NCBI GenBank assembly: GCA_937975765.1
Contig: CALJUR010000099.1
Coordinates: forward strand, 1 to 61,071
DNA from: an uncultured Myxococcales bacterium
Lineage (GTDB): Bacteria > Myxococcota_A > UBA9042 > DTJE01
DNA length: 61,071 nt
Direction of reading: 5' to 3'
Shown: positions 24,701-32,177 of the stretch, piece after piece
Numbering within the stretch: position 1 is the stretch's first letter
Layout: the number at the start of each line of letters is the position of its first letter
Translations under genes and position numbers: made by a program
Notes under the pieces: model-generated
Told to the model about the DNA's origin: nothing
Databases searched by the model: none
What the model saw: only the letters and a program-made list of their open reading frames with translations

Positions 24701-27544
24701 CGCCATGACGAGGAGGGGCGCTTGGTGGAGCGGCGGCTGGGGCTGCCGGGCCGCCACGAGGGCACCTGGACCTACGAGTACCAGGGCGACCGCCTGCTGT
24801 CGGTCCTCAGCCCCATCCGGGGCGGCCGGCTGATCGTCGCGGCCGACGGGCAGGTGATGGTGGCCCCTGCCGCCTTCAGCGCGGCGCGCATCGCCAGCGA
24901 CGTCCGGGCCCGGGAGGCCGTGGGCGTCATCCCGCTGCCGGGCGGGGGCGAAATCCAGGTGGCCGTCACGGCCCGGGGTCTTCGGGTGGAGGGACCGGGG
25001 GAACGGACGACCCGGTGGGACCGCGACCCCTGGGGACGCCCCACGCGGCGCGTCGCGGGGGACGGGGGCGTGATGGCCATGGCCTACGATGCCGCCGGAC
25101 GCCTGACGGAGTGGCGGAACGAGGACACGGGCGAGACCTGGAAGTACCGGTGGGGGCGCCCGGAGGACATGCCGGGCTACCGCCCCGTGCTGGACGACCG
25201 CCTGCTGGAGCGCGAGGACCCGCGCCATCGCACGACGCGCTTCCAGTGGGACAGTTCCGGGCGTCTGTCCCTGCGCATCGACCCCGACGGCGGGACCACA
25301 CGCTGGTTGTGGGAGACCACCGGTGCAGCCCGGGGGCTGCTCCGCGCCCTGACCGACGGGGCAGGCCTGGAACACGTCGTCACCCACGACTCCGCGGGGA
25401 ACACCGTCGAGGTCTTCGAGGGCCGGCCGGACCGCACCGCGGGCTGGACCTGGCGGGTGACCCGGGATGCCGCCGGCCGGGTCGTCCGGATGGAGGACCC
25501 CCGGACCGGCGTGACGGAATCCGACTGGGACACGCGCGGCGGCCTGCTGGCGCAGCGGCGCGTGTCGGCGGACGGCGGGGAGATCCTGGAGTCCTGGTCG
25601 TTCACGCGGGCCGCCACGGCCGCCTGGGAGTCCGCCGGCGAACCCGTCCCCGCCTCGGCGATCCTGCGGGCCGAGGACGGCGAGGGCCGGGCCTGGACCG
25701 AGGAGTGGGACGAGCACGGGCGTCTTGCCGGCAAGGCGGACGCGGCCTCGGGCGCCGAGGAGTACGGCTACGACCTGGCGGGCCGCCTGGTCTCCGTCCG
25801 CTGGAACGACGGCAGCACGCAGGCCGTCGAGTGGGACGATGCAGGCCGACCCTGGCGGCGATCCTTCGGCGGACCGGCCGAGGGGGCGACGGCCCTGGTG
25901 GAGTTCGACGAGACCGGGCGCGTCGAGAAGCGCGTGGACGGGGCCGTCCGGGAGGCCTTCACGTGGGCGAAGGGGAAGGGGCTGGCCACGCTGTCGGTTT
26001 CGCCGTCCGGTACGACGGGGGACGGCGTCTCCTTCTCCCTGCACGTGAACCGGGTCGATGAGGTGGGCGACCAGGTCCTGGACCTGCTGGACGTGGCCTC
26101 CCTGCGCGTCCGCCGCGCCTTCGACGACACGGTCGAGGAGGTCTGGGTCCAACCGCAGGGCGTCCCGGGCGGATACGCGTCCCTGGCGAAGGTCCTGCGC
26201 GACCAGGGACGCCGGGTCGTGGCCATCGAGCGGGCCAACGGCGTCCGCACCGTGCGCGAGTACGATGACCAGGGCCGTCCCACCTGGCAGGAGGAGCAGG
26301 CTCCCGGGGGCACGTACCGCGTGGAGTGGCAGTACGGCGACGGCCCGAGGCCCAACCACACGAGGCTGGGCACGGTGGACCGCACGTACGGGTGGGACGG
26401 CGCCGGGCGCCTGGTCGCCTGCGGCGACACGGGCGAGACCGCCACCTGGGACCGGGGCGCGGCACGGGCGTCGTCGGCCGCGGGAACGTGGACCCGCGAC
26501 GCGGGCGGGCGCCTGGTGGACAGCGCGTCGGCGACCTGGGAACACGACTCGCGGGGCCGGGTCACGAAGCGGACCCCGCGCCCGGACGGACCGGGCGTGC
26601 TGGAACTGCGATACGGCGCGGGGGGCCTGCCCTCCGAGGCCCTGGTGGACGGCGCCGTCGTGGCTCGGTACCGCCATGACGACCTGGGCCGCCGGGTCGA
26701 GCGGACCACCGACGCGGGATCCTGGCACTACGGCTACCTGCCCGACACGGACCGGCTGGTCCGCGTGCGCGAGCCCTCGGGCCGCGAGTGGATGGTGGCG
26801 GACGTGGAAGGGTTCCTGGGCTTCGGCGCGGCCGTGGCCGCGGACGGCGCCCGGAGGTTCGTCCATTTCGATCCCTTCGGGCGCGTCGTCGGCTGGTCGG
26901 ACGAGACGGGGACCTTCGAGGCGGCCCGGGAGGACTGCTTCGGCATGCCCCTGGCGACGCCCGCGATGACGGGCCCTCGCCCGGGCTTCCACGGCGTCTT
27001 CCTGGACGAGGAGACCGGCCTCTACGCCATCGGGCCGCGCCTCTACGACCCCTCGGTCGGCGAGTTCCTGCAGCCCGAGCCCGAGGGGTTCGCGCCTCTT
27101 TCGGGGCCATACACCTACGCGGGCGGGGACCCGGTCCTGAGGTCGGACCCCAACGGGCGGATCCTGGGATGGGCGCTCCTGGGTGCGGTCGCCGTAGGCG
27201 TCGGCATCCTGTACGGCATCCGCGACCTGGCCACGGGCAACAACGCCCAGCGCGTCCGGGAGGCGAACGATGCGACGCAGCAGGCCGCGGACATCCGGAC
27301 GCAGGCGGACCATGCCACCGACGTGGCGGCGGACAAGGGGAACCGCATCCGGAACCACGCGGTGCAGGGGGGCGAGCACGCGGTGCAATCGGTCGGCCGC
27401 AGCATCCAGACGGTCACGAACCCCGCCCGGTCGGCCCTGGACGCGGGCGAGGCGGCCGCCGACACCGCCCAGGATCTCCTGGACAACGATCCGACCCCGC
27501 CCCAGCCCCCCCCGACAGCACCCGAGGGAGGCACACCGCCATGA
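21734..27544 (+). CDS. Teneurin-like RHS/YD-repeat lipoprotein (1936 residues)
   Basis: GGGAGGGCAGA precedes the ATG. The signal ends VAAGC, so the protein should be lipid-anchored. In order: acidic linker; carboxypeptidase-regulatory-like domain (GTGLAVRGAVLDPAERPLAD, about 60-140); ZU5-like segment (DVTLEVPPGAFASPVTVSL, about 165-185); NHL-like propeller region (about 580-810, GIHRLAPDGSSTRVVGGG); many YD/RHS repeats (about 875-1750); the RHS-associated core (GLYAIGPRLYDPSVGEFLQPE, about 1765). A C-terminal tip of about 130 residues has one hydrophobic segment (ILGWALLGAVAVGVGILYG) and an Ala/Gln/Asp-rich helical tail. I see no recognisable toxin motif. RHS shells usually encapsulate the tip. 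The stop overlaps the next start as ATGA. Confidence 0.88.
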   Translation: MARSGGMLAWAAWVLAAATVAAGCGGGGDPQPADVADPGDVAAGDPGDGDESPGDLHGTGLAVRGAVLDPAERPLADCSIDLSVDGAFVNVASTGTGGRFSRALDVSASSRALRIRCPGHVPAERTLAAGLGGTVELPPVIMVPASASSEVGTTGATVAAAGDDVTLEVPPGAFASPVTVSLGRIPLGDPLRDDLRLPAPLPEAPGVPVSGLAAVVLDAGGVQPAAPLLARVVLDVALPEGTEVPVGRFDPDAGAWIDAGTGWIEADGRLAFETDHLSTFAASLPVLPDPAVRGPEVATLHRSNSPFLRGDPRVEPRSGALQAGFDLPPLVRHDGPVGLTFFFDSRTLSDGIEVPVGLPDAGAGETLSVRVTSPLGSARMAATAEAPTVPDAVPVVAAALEAAGKPDDGEGGPEGEGAAAAPKSVAKAVDVEIHASRPAEAHLLESASGSFTRPAAGAALAGGDGLPVDAPAPVQRGRTAFTTVARDVRRDSPYGPGWHLQGLTRLVQPWCRADRILLAGERDLPARVYGPVEEPFLQDHRADLAAAGLSDADIQDTRVARSNGVAYTLFRGRHEVWRRDDGEGVLERVAGEGATTGEPPDWSTAETIAAGREGDVLVSSARGIHRLAPDGSSTRVVGGGDEANCTGPVEGGTATDTAFCGQAPPTLAQDPTSDRVVFSMPGGDLWESREGRLHQLRVKEGTPHWHHVAFDSKGQLFYTPDMSPCIYRHVDGLEDPAVLPRCRAGDGTIRDGPSAEATVGSPTTLAVDRQDRLWFHDAGAGGDQGARVRRVTTDGEVESVTRPASSSEAEVRGVGGPLQDAAVSGVLSLAPGEGSEVLLGGPGVAGFVEGRKPPADTLMSYGAGDGSVLTRQEDGTWLRVLDDGTMETYDARGLLQSRGRDGHPPLIFVYARDWDRPLEEETCGQPLDPPRLDRIELSGEVLFRFEYLGPNGALSKVTDATGRATVWSPGGTGATAFQVLLPGEVTASFRHDEEGRLVERRLGLPGRHEGTWTYEYQGDRLLSVLSPIRGGRLIVAADGQVMVAPAAFSAARIASDVRAREAVGVIPLPGGGEIQVAVTARGLRVEGPGERTTRWDRDPWGRPTRRVAGDGGVMAMAYDAAGRLTEWRNEDTGETWKYRWGRPEDMPGYRPVLDDRLLEREDPRHRTTRFQWDSSGRLSLRIDPDGGTTRWLWETTGAARGLLRALTDGAGLEHVVTHDSAGNTVEVFEGRPDRTAGWTWRVTRDAAGRVVRMEDPRTGVTESDWDTRGGLLAQRRVSADGGEILESWSFTRAATAAWESAGEPVPASAILRAEDGEGRAWTEEWDEHGRLAGKADAASGAEEYGYDLAGRLVSVRWNDGSTQAVEWDDAGRPWRRSFGGPAEGATALVEFDETGRVEKRVDGAVREAFTWAKGKGLATLSVSPSGTTGDGVSFSLHVNRVDEVGDQVLDLLDVASLRVRRAFDDTVEEVWVQPQGVPGGYASLAKVLRDQGRRVVAIERANGVRTVREYDDQGRPTWQEEQAPGGTYRVEWQYGDGPRPNHTRLGTVDRTYGWDGAGRLVACGDTGETATWDRGAARASSAAGTWTRDAGGRLVDSASATWEHDSRGRVTKRTPRPDGPGVLELRYGAGGLPSEALVDGAVVARYRHDDLGRRVERTTDAGSWHYGYLPDTDRLVRVREPSGREWMVADVEGFLGFGAAVAADGARRFVHFDPFGRVVGWSDETGTFEAAREDCFGMPLATPAMTGPRPGFHGVFLDEETGLYAIGPRLYDPSVGEFLQPEPEGFAPLSGPYTYAGGDPVLRSDPNGRILGWALLGAVAVGVGILYGIRDLATGNNAQRVREANDATQQAADIRTQADHATDVAADKGNRIRNHAVQGGEHAVQSVGRSIQTVTNPARSALDAGEAAADTAQDLLDNDPTPPQPPPTAPEGGTPP

Positions 27545-28998
27545 CCCGGATTCCCGTGCGATTCCTGCCGATGACGACGATCGCGGCGCTGGTCCTTCTG
27601 CCGGTCGCCTGCGGGGGCGGGCACCCGAAGGGCCTGCCCGACGTCCCGGAGGACCCGCCCGACGGCCTGGTCTATGACCATCCCCGGGACCCCGGGAAGG
27701 ACAAGGGGGGCGGCGAACCCGCGAAGCTGCAGTGGCCCGAAGCGCGCCTGGTCGTGCCGGGCGCGACGACGCCGGCCCTGGCCATCGCGGGGGGAACCGT
27801 GCTGCTGGCCTACTCCCGGGCGGACCTGGAACTGGTCCTGCGCGCCGGGCCGGTGGACGGTGCCGAGGTCGTGCTGAGCACCCGCGACGCGCCGGGAGCC
27901 CGCGTGACCCGCTTCGCCCCGCCGAAGATCGCGGCCGATCCGGACGGCCGCCAGGCGGTTGTCCTGTGGTCCTTCGGCGAGGCCGACCTGCGCACGGCCT
28001 GGTGGCGGGATGGAACGGTGGAAGCCCCGGACACCTCGATCATCGACTTCTCGGGGCTGCCCCTGCTGGGCTGGATGCCGGCCCGGAACCTCTCGGTCGC
28101 GTGGTCGCCCACCGGGCCCATGGCGGTCGTCGATTCCATCGAGCCGTCCATCCAGATCATGAACCCCGACGGGAGCCTGGGGCCCAGCCAGAAGGCACGC
28201 GACGTCGTCTACGCCTTCCCGATCCCCGGCCCCTCGGAACCGCCGCTGCCGTGGCCCGACGCCTCGGTGGAACTGGCGGACTATCCCGGCGGCTACTACA
28301 TGGGCTACGGCGAGTGCCCCTCCATCGTGCCTCTCGCAGCGCGGGCCGAGTGGGGCCCGGGGCCGGCGGCCCTCGTGGTGGCCCCCTTCCAGAAGTGGGT
28401 CGTCGAGGACGCCGGGACGCGCCCCCTGGGGCCGGCCTGGGCCATCGCCCGACGGGTCCCGGGATCGGCCGATCGCAACGGGCGCTGGCTGCAGCCCGTG
28501 GCCCGGGGCAACCTGGATCTTCCCGACCCCCAGTCCAAGGCCTGGATGCAGGTGCATCCCCTGGGTGCCGATTCCGGCATCCTGACCTACTGCCGCCCGG
28601 ACGGCGGTACCGCGGTCTACGACATCTTCATGCAGCGCTACGTCCTGGGGGACGACGACGTGCCGGTGGTGCAGGGCCAGGCCGTCAACGTCTCCCAGAC
28701 GTACGGCTTGACCGACCACTCGGAATACCCCGTCGTGCTGCCGGCCGGCGACGGACGCTTCTGGTTCGCCTGGCGCGAGTCGGAGTTCGGGCCGCGCGTG
28801 GCGCTGTATGACGCGCTGCTGAACCGGGTGGGCATCGCGGCCCCGGACGTGGAACTGCACCAGGGCGAGTCCGAGGCGGTCGCCGCGGCCGTGGACGCCG
28901 CCGGGGCCCTGCACCTGGCGGCCGTGGTCTACCCGCAGTCGAACCGGCGCCAGCAGGGGGACCCCGAGGTCCGGTACTGGGTCCTCGATCGGCCCTGA
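27541..28998 (+). CDS. Lipoprotein coupled to the RHS gene, function unknown
   Basis: A 485-residue lipoprotein: signal MTRIPVRFLPMTTIAALVLLPVAC, then a Pro/Asp/Lys linker. The body has repeating beta-strand segments with W-S/W-P turns (VVLWSFGEADLRTAWWRDG, LSVAWSPTGPMAVVDS, RFWFAWRESEFGPRVALYD), which fits a beta-propeller. No family is recognised. Its ATG overlaps the RHS stop, so the two are made together. It may associate with the RHS protein at the outer membrane. A role as its immunity protein is conceivable but unsupported: it is large and exported. Confidence 0.75.
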   Translation: MTRIPVRFLPMTTIAALVLLPVACGGGHPKGLPDVPEDPPDGLVYDHPRDPGKDKGGGEPAKLQWPEARLVVPGATTPALAIAGGTVLLAYSRADLELVLRAGPVDGAEVVLSTRDAPGARVTRFAPPKIAADPDGRQAVVLWSFGEADLRTAWWRDGTVEAPDTSIIDFSGLPLLGWMPARNLSVAWSPTGPMAVVDSIEPSIQIMNPDGSLGPSQKARDVVYAFPIPGPSEPPLPWPDASVELADYPGGYYMGYGECPSIVPLAARAEWGPGPAALVVAPFQKWVVEDAGTRPLGPAWAIARRVPGSADRNGRWLQPVARGNLDLPDPQSKAWMQVHPLGADSGILTYCRPDGGTAVYDIFMQRYVLGDDDVPVVQGQAVNVSQTYGLTDHSEYPVVLPAGDGRFWFAWRESEFGPRVALYDALLNRVGIAAPDVELHQGESEAVAAAVDAAGALHLAAVVYPQSNRRQQGDPEVRYWVLDRP

Positions 28999-29009
28999 AG
29001 CGCGGGGTC

Positions 29010-29020
29010 AGGCGGGGGGA
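29010..29020 (+). repeat. 11-base direct repeat, candidate left attachment site
   Basis: AGGCGGGGGGA here is identical and in the same orientation to 37116-37126, inside the 3' end of ssrA. The two copies bracket the accessory region. The match is short and GC-rich, so chance is possible, but location and orientation fit an island inserted at the ssrA 3' end. Confidence 0.4.
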
Positions 29021-29039
29021 CCCTCTCGGGGGTCTCCCC
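29014..29039 (+). terminator. Hairpin after the RHS-lipoprotein operon
   Basis: GGGGGACCC and GGGTCTCCCC pair around a four-to-six-base loop (one-base bulge). The hairpin lies about 15 bases after the stop of the gene ending at 28998. No T-run follows, so termination may be Rho-assisted or bidirectional. Confidence 0.4.
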
Positions 29040-29243
29040 AACTCCGCGACTTCCTTGCTTTGTCCAATAGGTACGCAAACTTCCATTACGCACGGTCCCG
29101 CATCATCCCGCACCGGAAGACCCTGTTCCGAGAGGTTCGTGTGTCCGTGGCGTGTCCACGGATCCCCCTTCGCAGGGGCCCAGGAACGGGGGTCCGGAAC
29201 CCCTGTTGCGGAGACGAACAGCAAGATAGCGCGGCCCCTCGAC

Positions 29244-29272
29244 TTGTCACTAGTCTCCTGTACGGGTATTCT
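29244..29272 (+). promoter_or_regulatory. Sigma70 promoter for the AbiEi gene
   Basis: TTGTCA (29244-29249) and TATTCT (29267-29272) are separated by exactly 17 bases, with 5/6 and 4/6 consensus matches. Transcription would start near 29279, giving a 5' leader of about 27 bases before the AbiEi ATG. The flanking sequence is more AT-rich than the chromosome around it. Confidence 0.6.
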
Positions 29273-29305
29273 TTATCCCTGTTGGCGTTGGATACGGCAA
29301 GCAGC

Positions 29306-30112
29306 ATGAAGCCGGTCGACTACTTCGCGACCCACCCGGTGTTCCGCTTCGAGGACTTCGAGGCCGCCCACCGGGAAGGGAACGCCCTCGGCGCGACGGC
29401 CAGCGTGGAGGCCCTGAAGCAGCACGTCCGCGCGGGCAACCTGCTCCGCGTCCGCAGGGGCCTGTACGCCGTCGTGCCCCGCGGACAGTCGCCGGCGACC
29501 CTGGCGGTCGACCCCTACGTCCTCGCAACTCTCCTCGCACCTGACGCCGTCGTCGCCTACCACGGCGCGCTCCAGTTCCACGGCAAGGCCCACTCGCTCT
29601 CCCGCACGCTGCCCTTCCTGACCTCGACCCGCGCCAAGCCCTTCGGGTTCCGCGGGTCCGAGTTCGTGCCGGTGCCCGTGCCGCCGTCGCTTCGGGGGTT
29701 GCCGGACAACGGCGGCGGAATCCTGGAACAGCCTCGCGCCGGCGGGACCGTGCGGGTGACCACCCTCGAACGGACCCTCGTCGACGTCCTGGACGCCCCC
29801 CGGCATGGCGGCGGCTGGGAGGAAATCTGGCGCTCGCTCGAAGCCGTGGAGTTCTTCGACCTGGACGCCGTCACCGACTACGCGTTCCTGCTGGGCTCGG
29901 CCGTGACCGTCGCCAAGGTCGGCTTCTACCTGGAACAGCACCGCGAGGAACTGATGGTGGAGGACCATCACCTGGATCGGCTCCGCCAGCGCATCCCGGC
30001 CCGTCCTGCCTACCTGGAGCGAAGCAGGCGCGAGCCCGGGAAGTTCCTCCGCCGCTGGAATCTAGTCGTGCCCGAGCGGGTGCTCCATCGCACCTGGGCG
30101 GAGGTGACATGA
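29306..30112 (+). CDS. abiEi: AbiEi-family antitoxin / transcriptional regulator
   Basis: This 268-residue protein matches the AbiEi family of type IV abortive-infection antitoxins. The N-terminal winged-helix region (FRFEDFEAAHREGN, LKQHVRAGNLLRVRRGLYAVVP) is followed by the AbiEi C-terminal domain (VAYHGALQFHGKAHSLSRTLPFLT, VRVTTLERTLVDVLDAP). These proteins bind inverted repeats in their own promoter and neutralise the AbiEii nucleotidyltransferase. I start it at MKPVDYFATHP, downstream of the promoter. The frame continues upstream to 29060 with sequence unlike the family. There is no strong ribosome site. The stop overlaps the truncated AbiEii ATG as ATGA. Confidence 0.8.
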   Translation: MKPVDYFATHPVFRFEDFEAAHREGNALGATASVEALKQHVRAGNLLRVRRGLYAVVPRGQSPATLAVDPYVLATLLAPDAVVAYHGALQFHGKAHSLSRTLPFLTSTRAKPFGFRGSEFVPVPVPPSLRGLPDNGGGILEQPRAGGTVRVTTLERTLVDVLDAPRHGGGWEEIWRSLEAVEFFDLDAVTDYAFLLGSAVTVAKVGFYLEQHREELMVEDHHLDRLRQRIPARPAYLERSRREPGKFLRRWNLVVPERVLHRTWAEVT

Positions 30113-30246
30113 ACCTGACACCCCAAGTGCTGGCCCGCGACGTCGCTGCGACCGGCTTCGGCGCCGAGCCCTTCGAGAAGGTCAGCGCGCTGCCGCCGAC
30201 CCACTGCGTCAGGGGCTCCACCCTGAGCGGTTCCAGGGACTCGTAG
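30109..30246 (+). pseudogene. abiEii: Truncated AbiEii toxin (nucleotidyltransferase) remnant
   Basis: The ORF starts in the expected ATGA overlap with AbiEi and reads MNLTPQVLARDVAATGFGAEPFEKV, which is how AbiEii toxins commonly begin. The likeness is lost after about codon 25 and a TAG ends it at 45 codons. The whole nucleotidyltransferase core is missing. The break near 30183 joins this gene to the end of an unrelated opposite-strand gene, so a deletion or recombination removed the toxin and left the antitoxin. Confidence 0.7.
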
Positions 30247-30317
30247 GCCCGGTGCAGGGCGTCGATGCGCCGCCGCCGCTCACGAGCCAGATGTCGGTGG
30301 CCCCGCTTGCCAGCCAT
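30183..30317 (-). pseudogene. Unknown basic protein, 3' end cut off at the AbiEii junction
   Basis: A gene with GAGG six bases before its ATG starts MAGKRGHRHLARERRRRIDALHRAYE and is very basic. About 45 codons are plausible. After that its frame runs antisense through the AbiEii and AbiEi genes to 29871, so the real C-terminus has probably been lost. Its start overlaps the stop of a 19-codon ORF that itself overlaps the HTH gene, which suggests one leftward transcript. No family recognised. Confidence 0.4.
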
Positions 30318-30376
30318 CAGTCACCTCGCCGCCGTGCGCTGGGCCACGCGCCCGCGTCCTCGACCTGCTGGGTCAT
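30317..30376 (-). CDS. Possible 19-residue coupling ORF
   Basis: A 19-codon ORF (MTQQVEDAGAWPSARRRGD) starts in an ATGA overlap with the HTH gene stop and ends in a TGATG overlap with the next start. The chain of overlaps suggests translational coupling rather than a functional peptide. It may instead be a fragment of a longer gene. Confidence 0.22.
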   Translation of the reverse strand: MTQQVEDAGAWPSARRRGD

Positions 30377-30588
30377 CTGGCGTCTCCCTGGTCACGGAGC
30401 CGGGCCAGCAGGGTCACGAGGTCCACCCGGACCAGACGGCCGAGCCGGACGACGGGCAGTTCGCCCGTCTGTTGGAGGCGCTCCAGAGTCCTCCGGCTGC
30501 ACCCGAGGGCGAGGGCGGCCTCGTCCAGCGACACGAGGCCGGTCGGCACCCGCTTCTGCTTGCACCCCATCTTGCTGGCCTTGCTCAT
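30373..30588 (-). CDS. Excisionase-like helix-turn-helix protein
   Basis: A 71-residue protein with a MerR/excisionase-type (HTH_17) domain: GLVSLDEAALALGCSRRTLERLQQ followed by the wing GELPVVRLGRLVRVDL. AGGAGG before the ATG is strong. Small proteins of this kind act as recombination directionality factors or repressors in integrative elements. Its place in the ssrA-adjacent island, with an integrase remnant at 36892, fits. The N-terminal 16 residues are Lys-rich. Confidence 0.7.
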   Translation of the reverse strand: MSKASKMGCKQKRVPTGLVSLDEAALALGCSRRTLERLQQTGELPVVRLGRLVRVDLVTLLARLRDQGDAR

Positions 30589-30941
30589 CACGACCTCCTG
30601 CCAAGGGGGGCCTAATAGACGGATCACCGACGGGGACACCCCCCAGCCGTCATGGCCCGAAAAATCGGGCTTGTTTCCCTCTACCCCCGGCGGGGTCGGA
30701 ATCGGGCTACCCGGTGGGGGTTGGGCCGGGGGTTCGCCACCGTTTCGGGCTGGCCGAGGTCGTCGCCGCCGGGCGCATCGAGCAGGGGGCAATCGAGAGA
30801 TCAGGGGGTTGCGTCGGCCGGAGGACGAACCGGCGCACAACGCGAGCCCGATCCCTAACCCGCGATTTTGGGAACCCTCGAAGGTCGCCGCGAAGCGGGT
30901 CTTGCCGGGGCTGAGTCTGTCGGATTCGGTCGGAGACCCGA
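30589..30941 (-). other. Noncoding stretch upstream of the HTH gene
   Basis: About 350 bases without a convincing gene; the ORFs crossing it are compositional. It holds the hairpin at 30655-30670 and runs of C and G. It probably carries the promoter or operator of the HTH gene and the far end of the AAA+-fragment gene transcript. No tRNA, CRISPR or clear direct repeat was seen. Confidence 0.4.
30655..30670 (+). terminator. Perfect hairpin GCCCGA-AAAA-TCGGGC
   Basis: A six-base stem with a four-base loop is followed on the plus strand by TTGTTT, which looks like a small intrinsic terminator. It also lies about 70 bases upstream of the HTH gene, so it could be an operator instead. Confidence 0.35.
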
Positions 30942-31286
30942 TCACGTCCCCGAGGCGACCTCGGCCGCCGCGTGGATACGGAGGTAGGTCTCCAGTTCCA
31001 CCAGGGCGTCCCGAACCTGCCCGACGACCTTGCGCTTCCGCAGGGCGGCCATGACAGTTCCGGTGTCACCGGACGACAGGGAGTGACCTTCCGCGCGGCC
31101 CACCCTACGCAGGAACCGCACCAGTTCCTCATCGGCCAGCTTGGTGGTCTCGACCACGACGCACCGGCCCTTGAACTGGGCGTCCAGCTTCTCGGGGTGG
31201 ACGGTCGTGAAGAAGACCGGGAACGCCAGGGGCTTCTCGAAGCGCGCGAGCATCGTGTGACCTGCTGCGGTGACCTCGTCTGCCAT
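30942..31286 (-). CDS. AAA+ ATPase lid-like fragment (no Walker motifs)
   Basis: A 114-residue ORF. Its middle (AFPVFFTTVHPEKLDAQFKGRCVVVETTKLADEELVRFL) looks like the sensor-1, arginine-finger and lid part of a clamp-loader or helicase AAA+ module. No Walker A or B exists in this frame or just upstream. A GGAGG nine bases before the ATG argues it is translated as it stands. It may be a remnant of a larger ATPase gene in the island or a stand-alone adaptor. Medium-low confidence in the family. Confidence 0.45.
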   Translation of the reverse strand: MADEVTAAGHTMLARFEKPLAFPVFFTTVHPEKLDAQFKGRCVVVETTKLADEELVRFLRRVGRAEGHSLSSGDTGTVMAALRKRKVVGQVRDALVELETYLRIHAAAEVASGT

Positions 31287-31349
31287 GCACGCCAGCCTCC
31301 ACCGAGTCGTTGGGTGGGTGGAAGCGGGACCGTGAAGGAGGTGATGTGC

Positions 31350-31451
31350 ATGGCGACCTTCTGGACCAAATTGCTGAAGAGCCCGAGCCTCCCCGGCATC
31401 GTGGCCGTGGTGGTCCTGACGATCATCGAGGCGGTCCTGGACGACGAGTAG
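31350..31451 (+). CDS. 33-residue single-pass membrane protein
   Basis: The ORF begins MATFWTKLLKSPSLP and contains one hydrophobic helix (GIVAVVVLTIIEAVL), ending with Asp-Asp-Glu. A full AAGGAGG sits eight bases upstream of the ATG, stronger than usual for a chance ORF. It lies 75 bases before radC on the same strand. Function unknown. Confidence 0.5.
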   Translation: MATFWTKLLKSPSLPGIVAVVVLTIIEAVLDDE

Positions 31452-31526
31452 CCGTCCCCGGGGCCGGGGCGCCGGTGCACCTGGCCAGCGTCCCGGCCCC
31501 TTCATCACCAACTACCAGGAGGTCCC

Positions 31527-32177
31527 ATGTCCCAGCTGCGCGAGCGGATGGCCGCCTTCGGGGCGACCGTCCTGTCCGACGCCGAGGTCCTCTCCCTGCT
31601 GCTCTCCTCCGCCGACGACCCGGAGGTCGGACGCCGCGTCCTGGACGCCGTGGGCACCCCCCACGGCCTGCTGTCCCGTCGCATCCCCGAGCTTTCCTGC
31701 ATCCCCGGCGTGGGCCGCCGGCGCGCCGAGCGCCTGCTGGCGGCTGTCGAACTTGGCCGGCGCGTGTCCTGCACCGCTGCCGACCCGGGCCGTGCCCTGA
31801 TGAACGCCGCCGACGTGGCTGAGCGGCTCCAGCACCTGCGGACTGAGCCCGTCGAGGTCTTCATGGCCGTCGCCGTCAACGCCCGCAACCGCGTCCTGGG
31901 CGAATGGGTCATCGCCCGCGGCTGGGAGTCCGGCGTGAACCTGACCCCACGGCAGGTGATGACTCTGCTGGTCAAGGAATCGGTGGGGCGCGCGATCTTC
32001 GTGCACAACCACCCCTCGGGCGACCCCGCCCCCAGCCCCGAGGACGTCCGCTTCACGCAGCGCCTAGTGGATGCCGCCCGCACCCTGGACATCCGCGTCC
32101 TGGACCACGTCATCGTCGCCAGCGGCGGCTTCGCCAGCATCCGGGAGCAGGCGCGGGGGGAGGTGGAGTTCGGGTAG
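31527..32177 (+). CDS. radC: RadC-family JAB/MPN-domain protein
   Basis: The 216-residue protein has an N-terminal helix-hairpin-helix (IPELSCIPGVGRRRAERLLAAVELG) and a JAMM metal-binding motif HNHPSGDPAPSPED (His160, His162, Asp173), with the upstream acidic residue in VEVFM. AGGAGG precedes the ATG. RadC homologues are frequent in integrative elements and phages; the repair role once proposed is not established. Here it is the first large gene upstream of the STAS/GHKL operon and may be island cargo. Confidence 0.85.
   Translation: MSQLRERMAAFGATVLSDAEVLSLLLSSADDPEVGRRVLDAVGTPHGLLSRRIPELSCIPGVGRRRAERLLAAVELGRRVSCTAADPGRALMNAADVAERLQHLRTEPVEVFMAVAVNARNRVLGEWVIARGWESGVNLTPRQVMTLLVKESVGRAIFVHNHPSGDPAPSPEDVRFTQRLVDAARTLDIRVLDHVIVASGGFASIREQARGEVEFG

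Noticed and set aside
21656..27388. 1910-codon minus-strand ORF opposite the RHS gene
   Set aside because: Shadow of the GC-rich RHS gene. No start signal and no recognisable domain.
27541..28998. Immunity protein for the RHS tip
   Set aside because: It is a large exported lipoprotein, and the tip shows no toxin motif. Only overlap supports it, so I kept it as an unknown partner.
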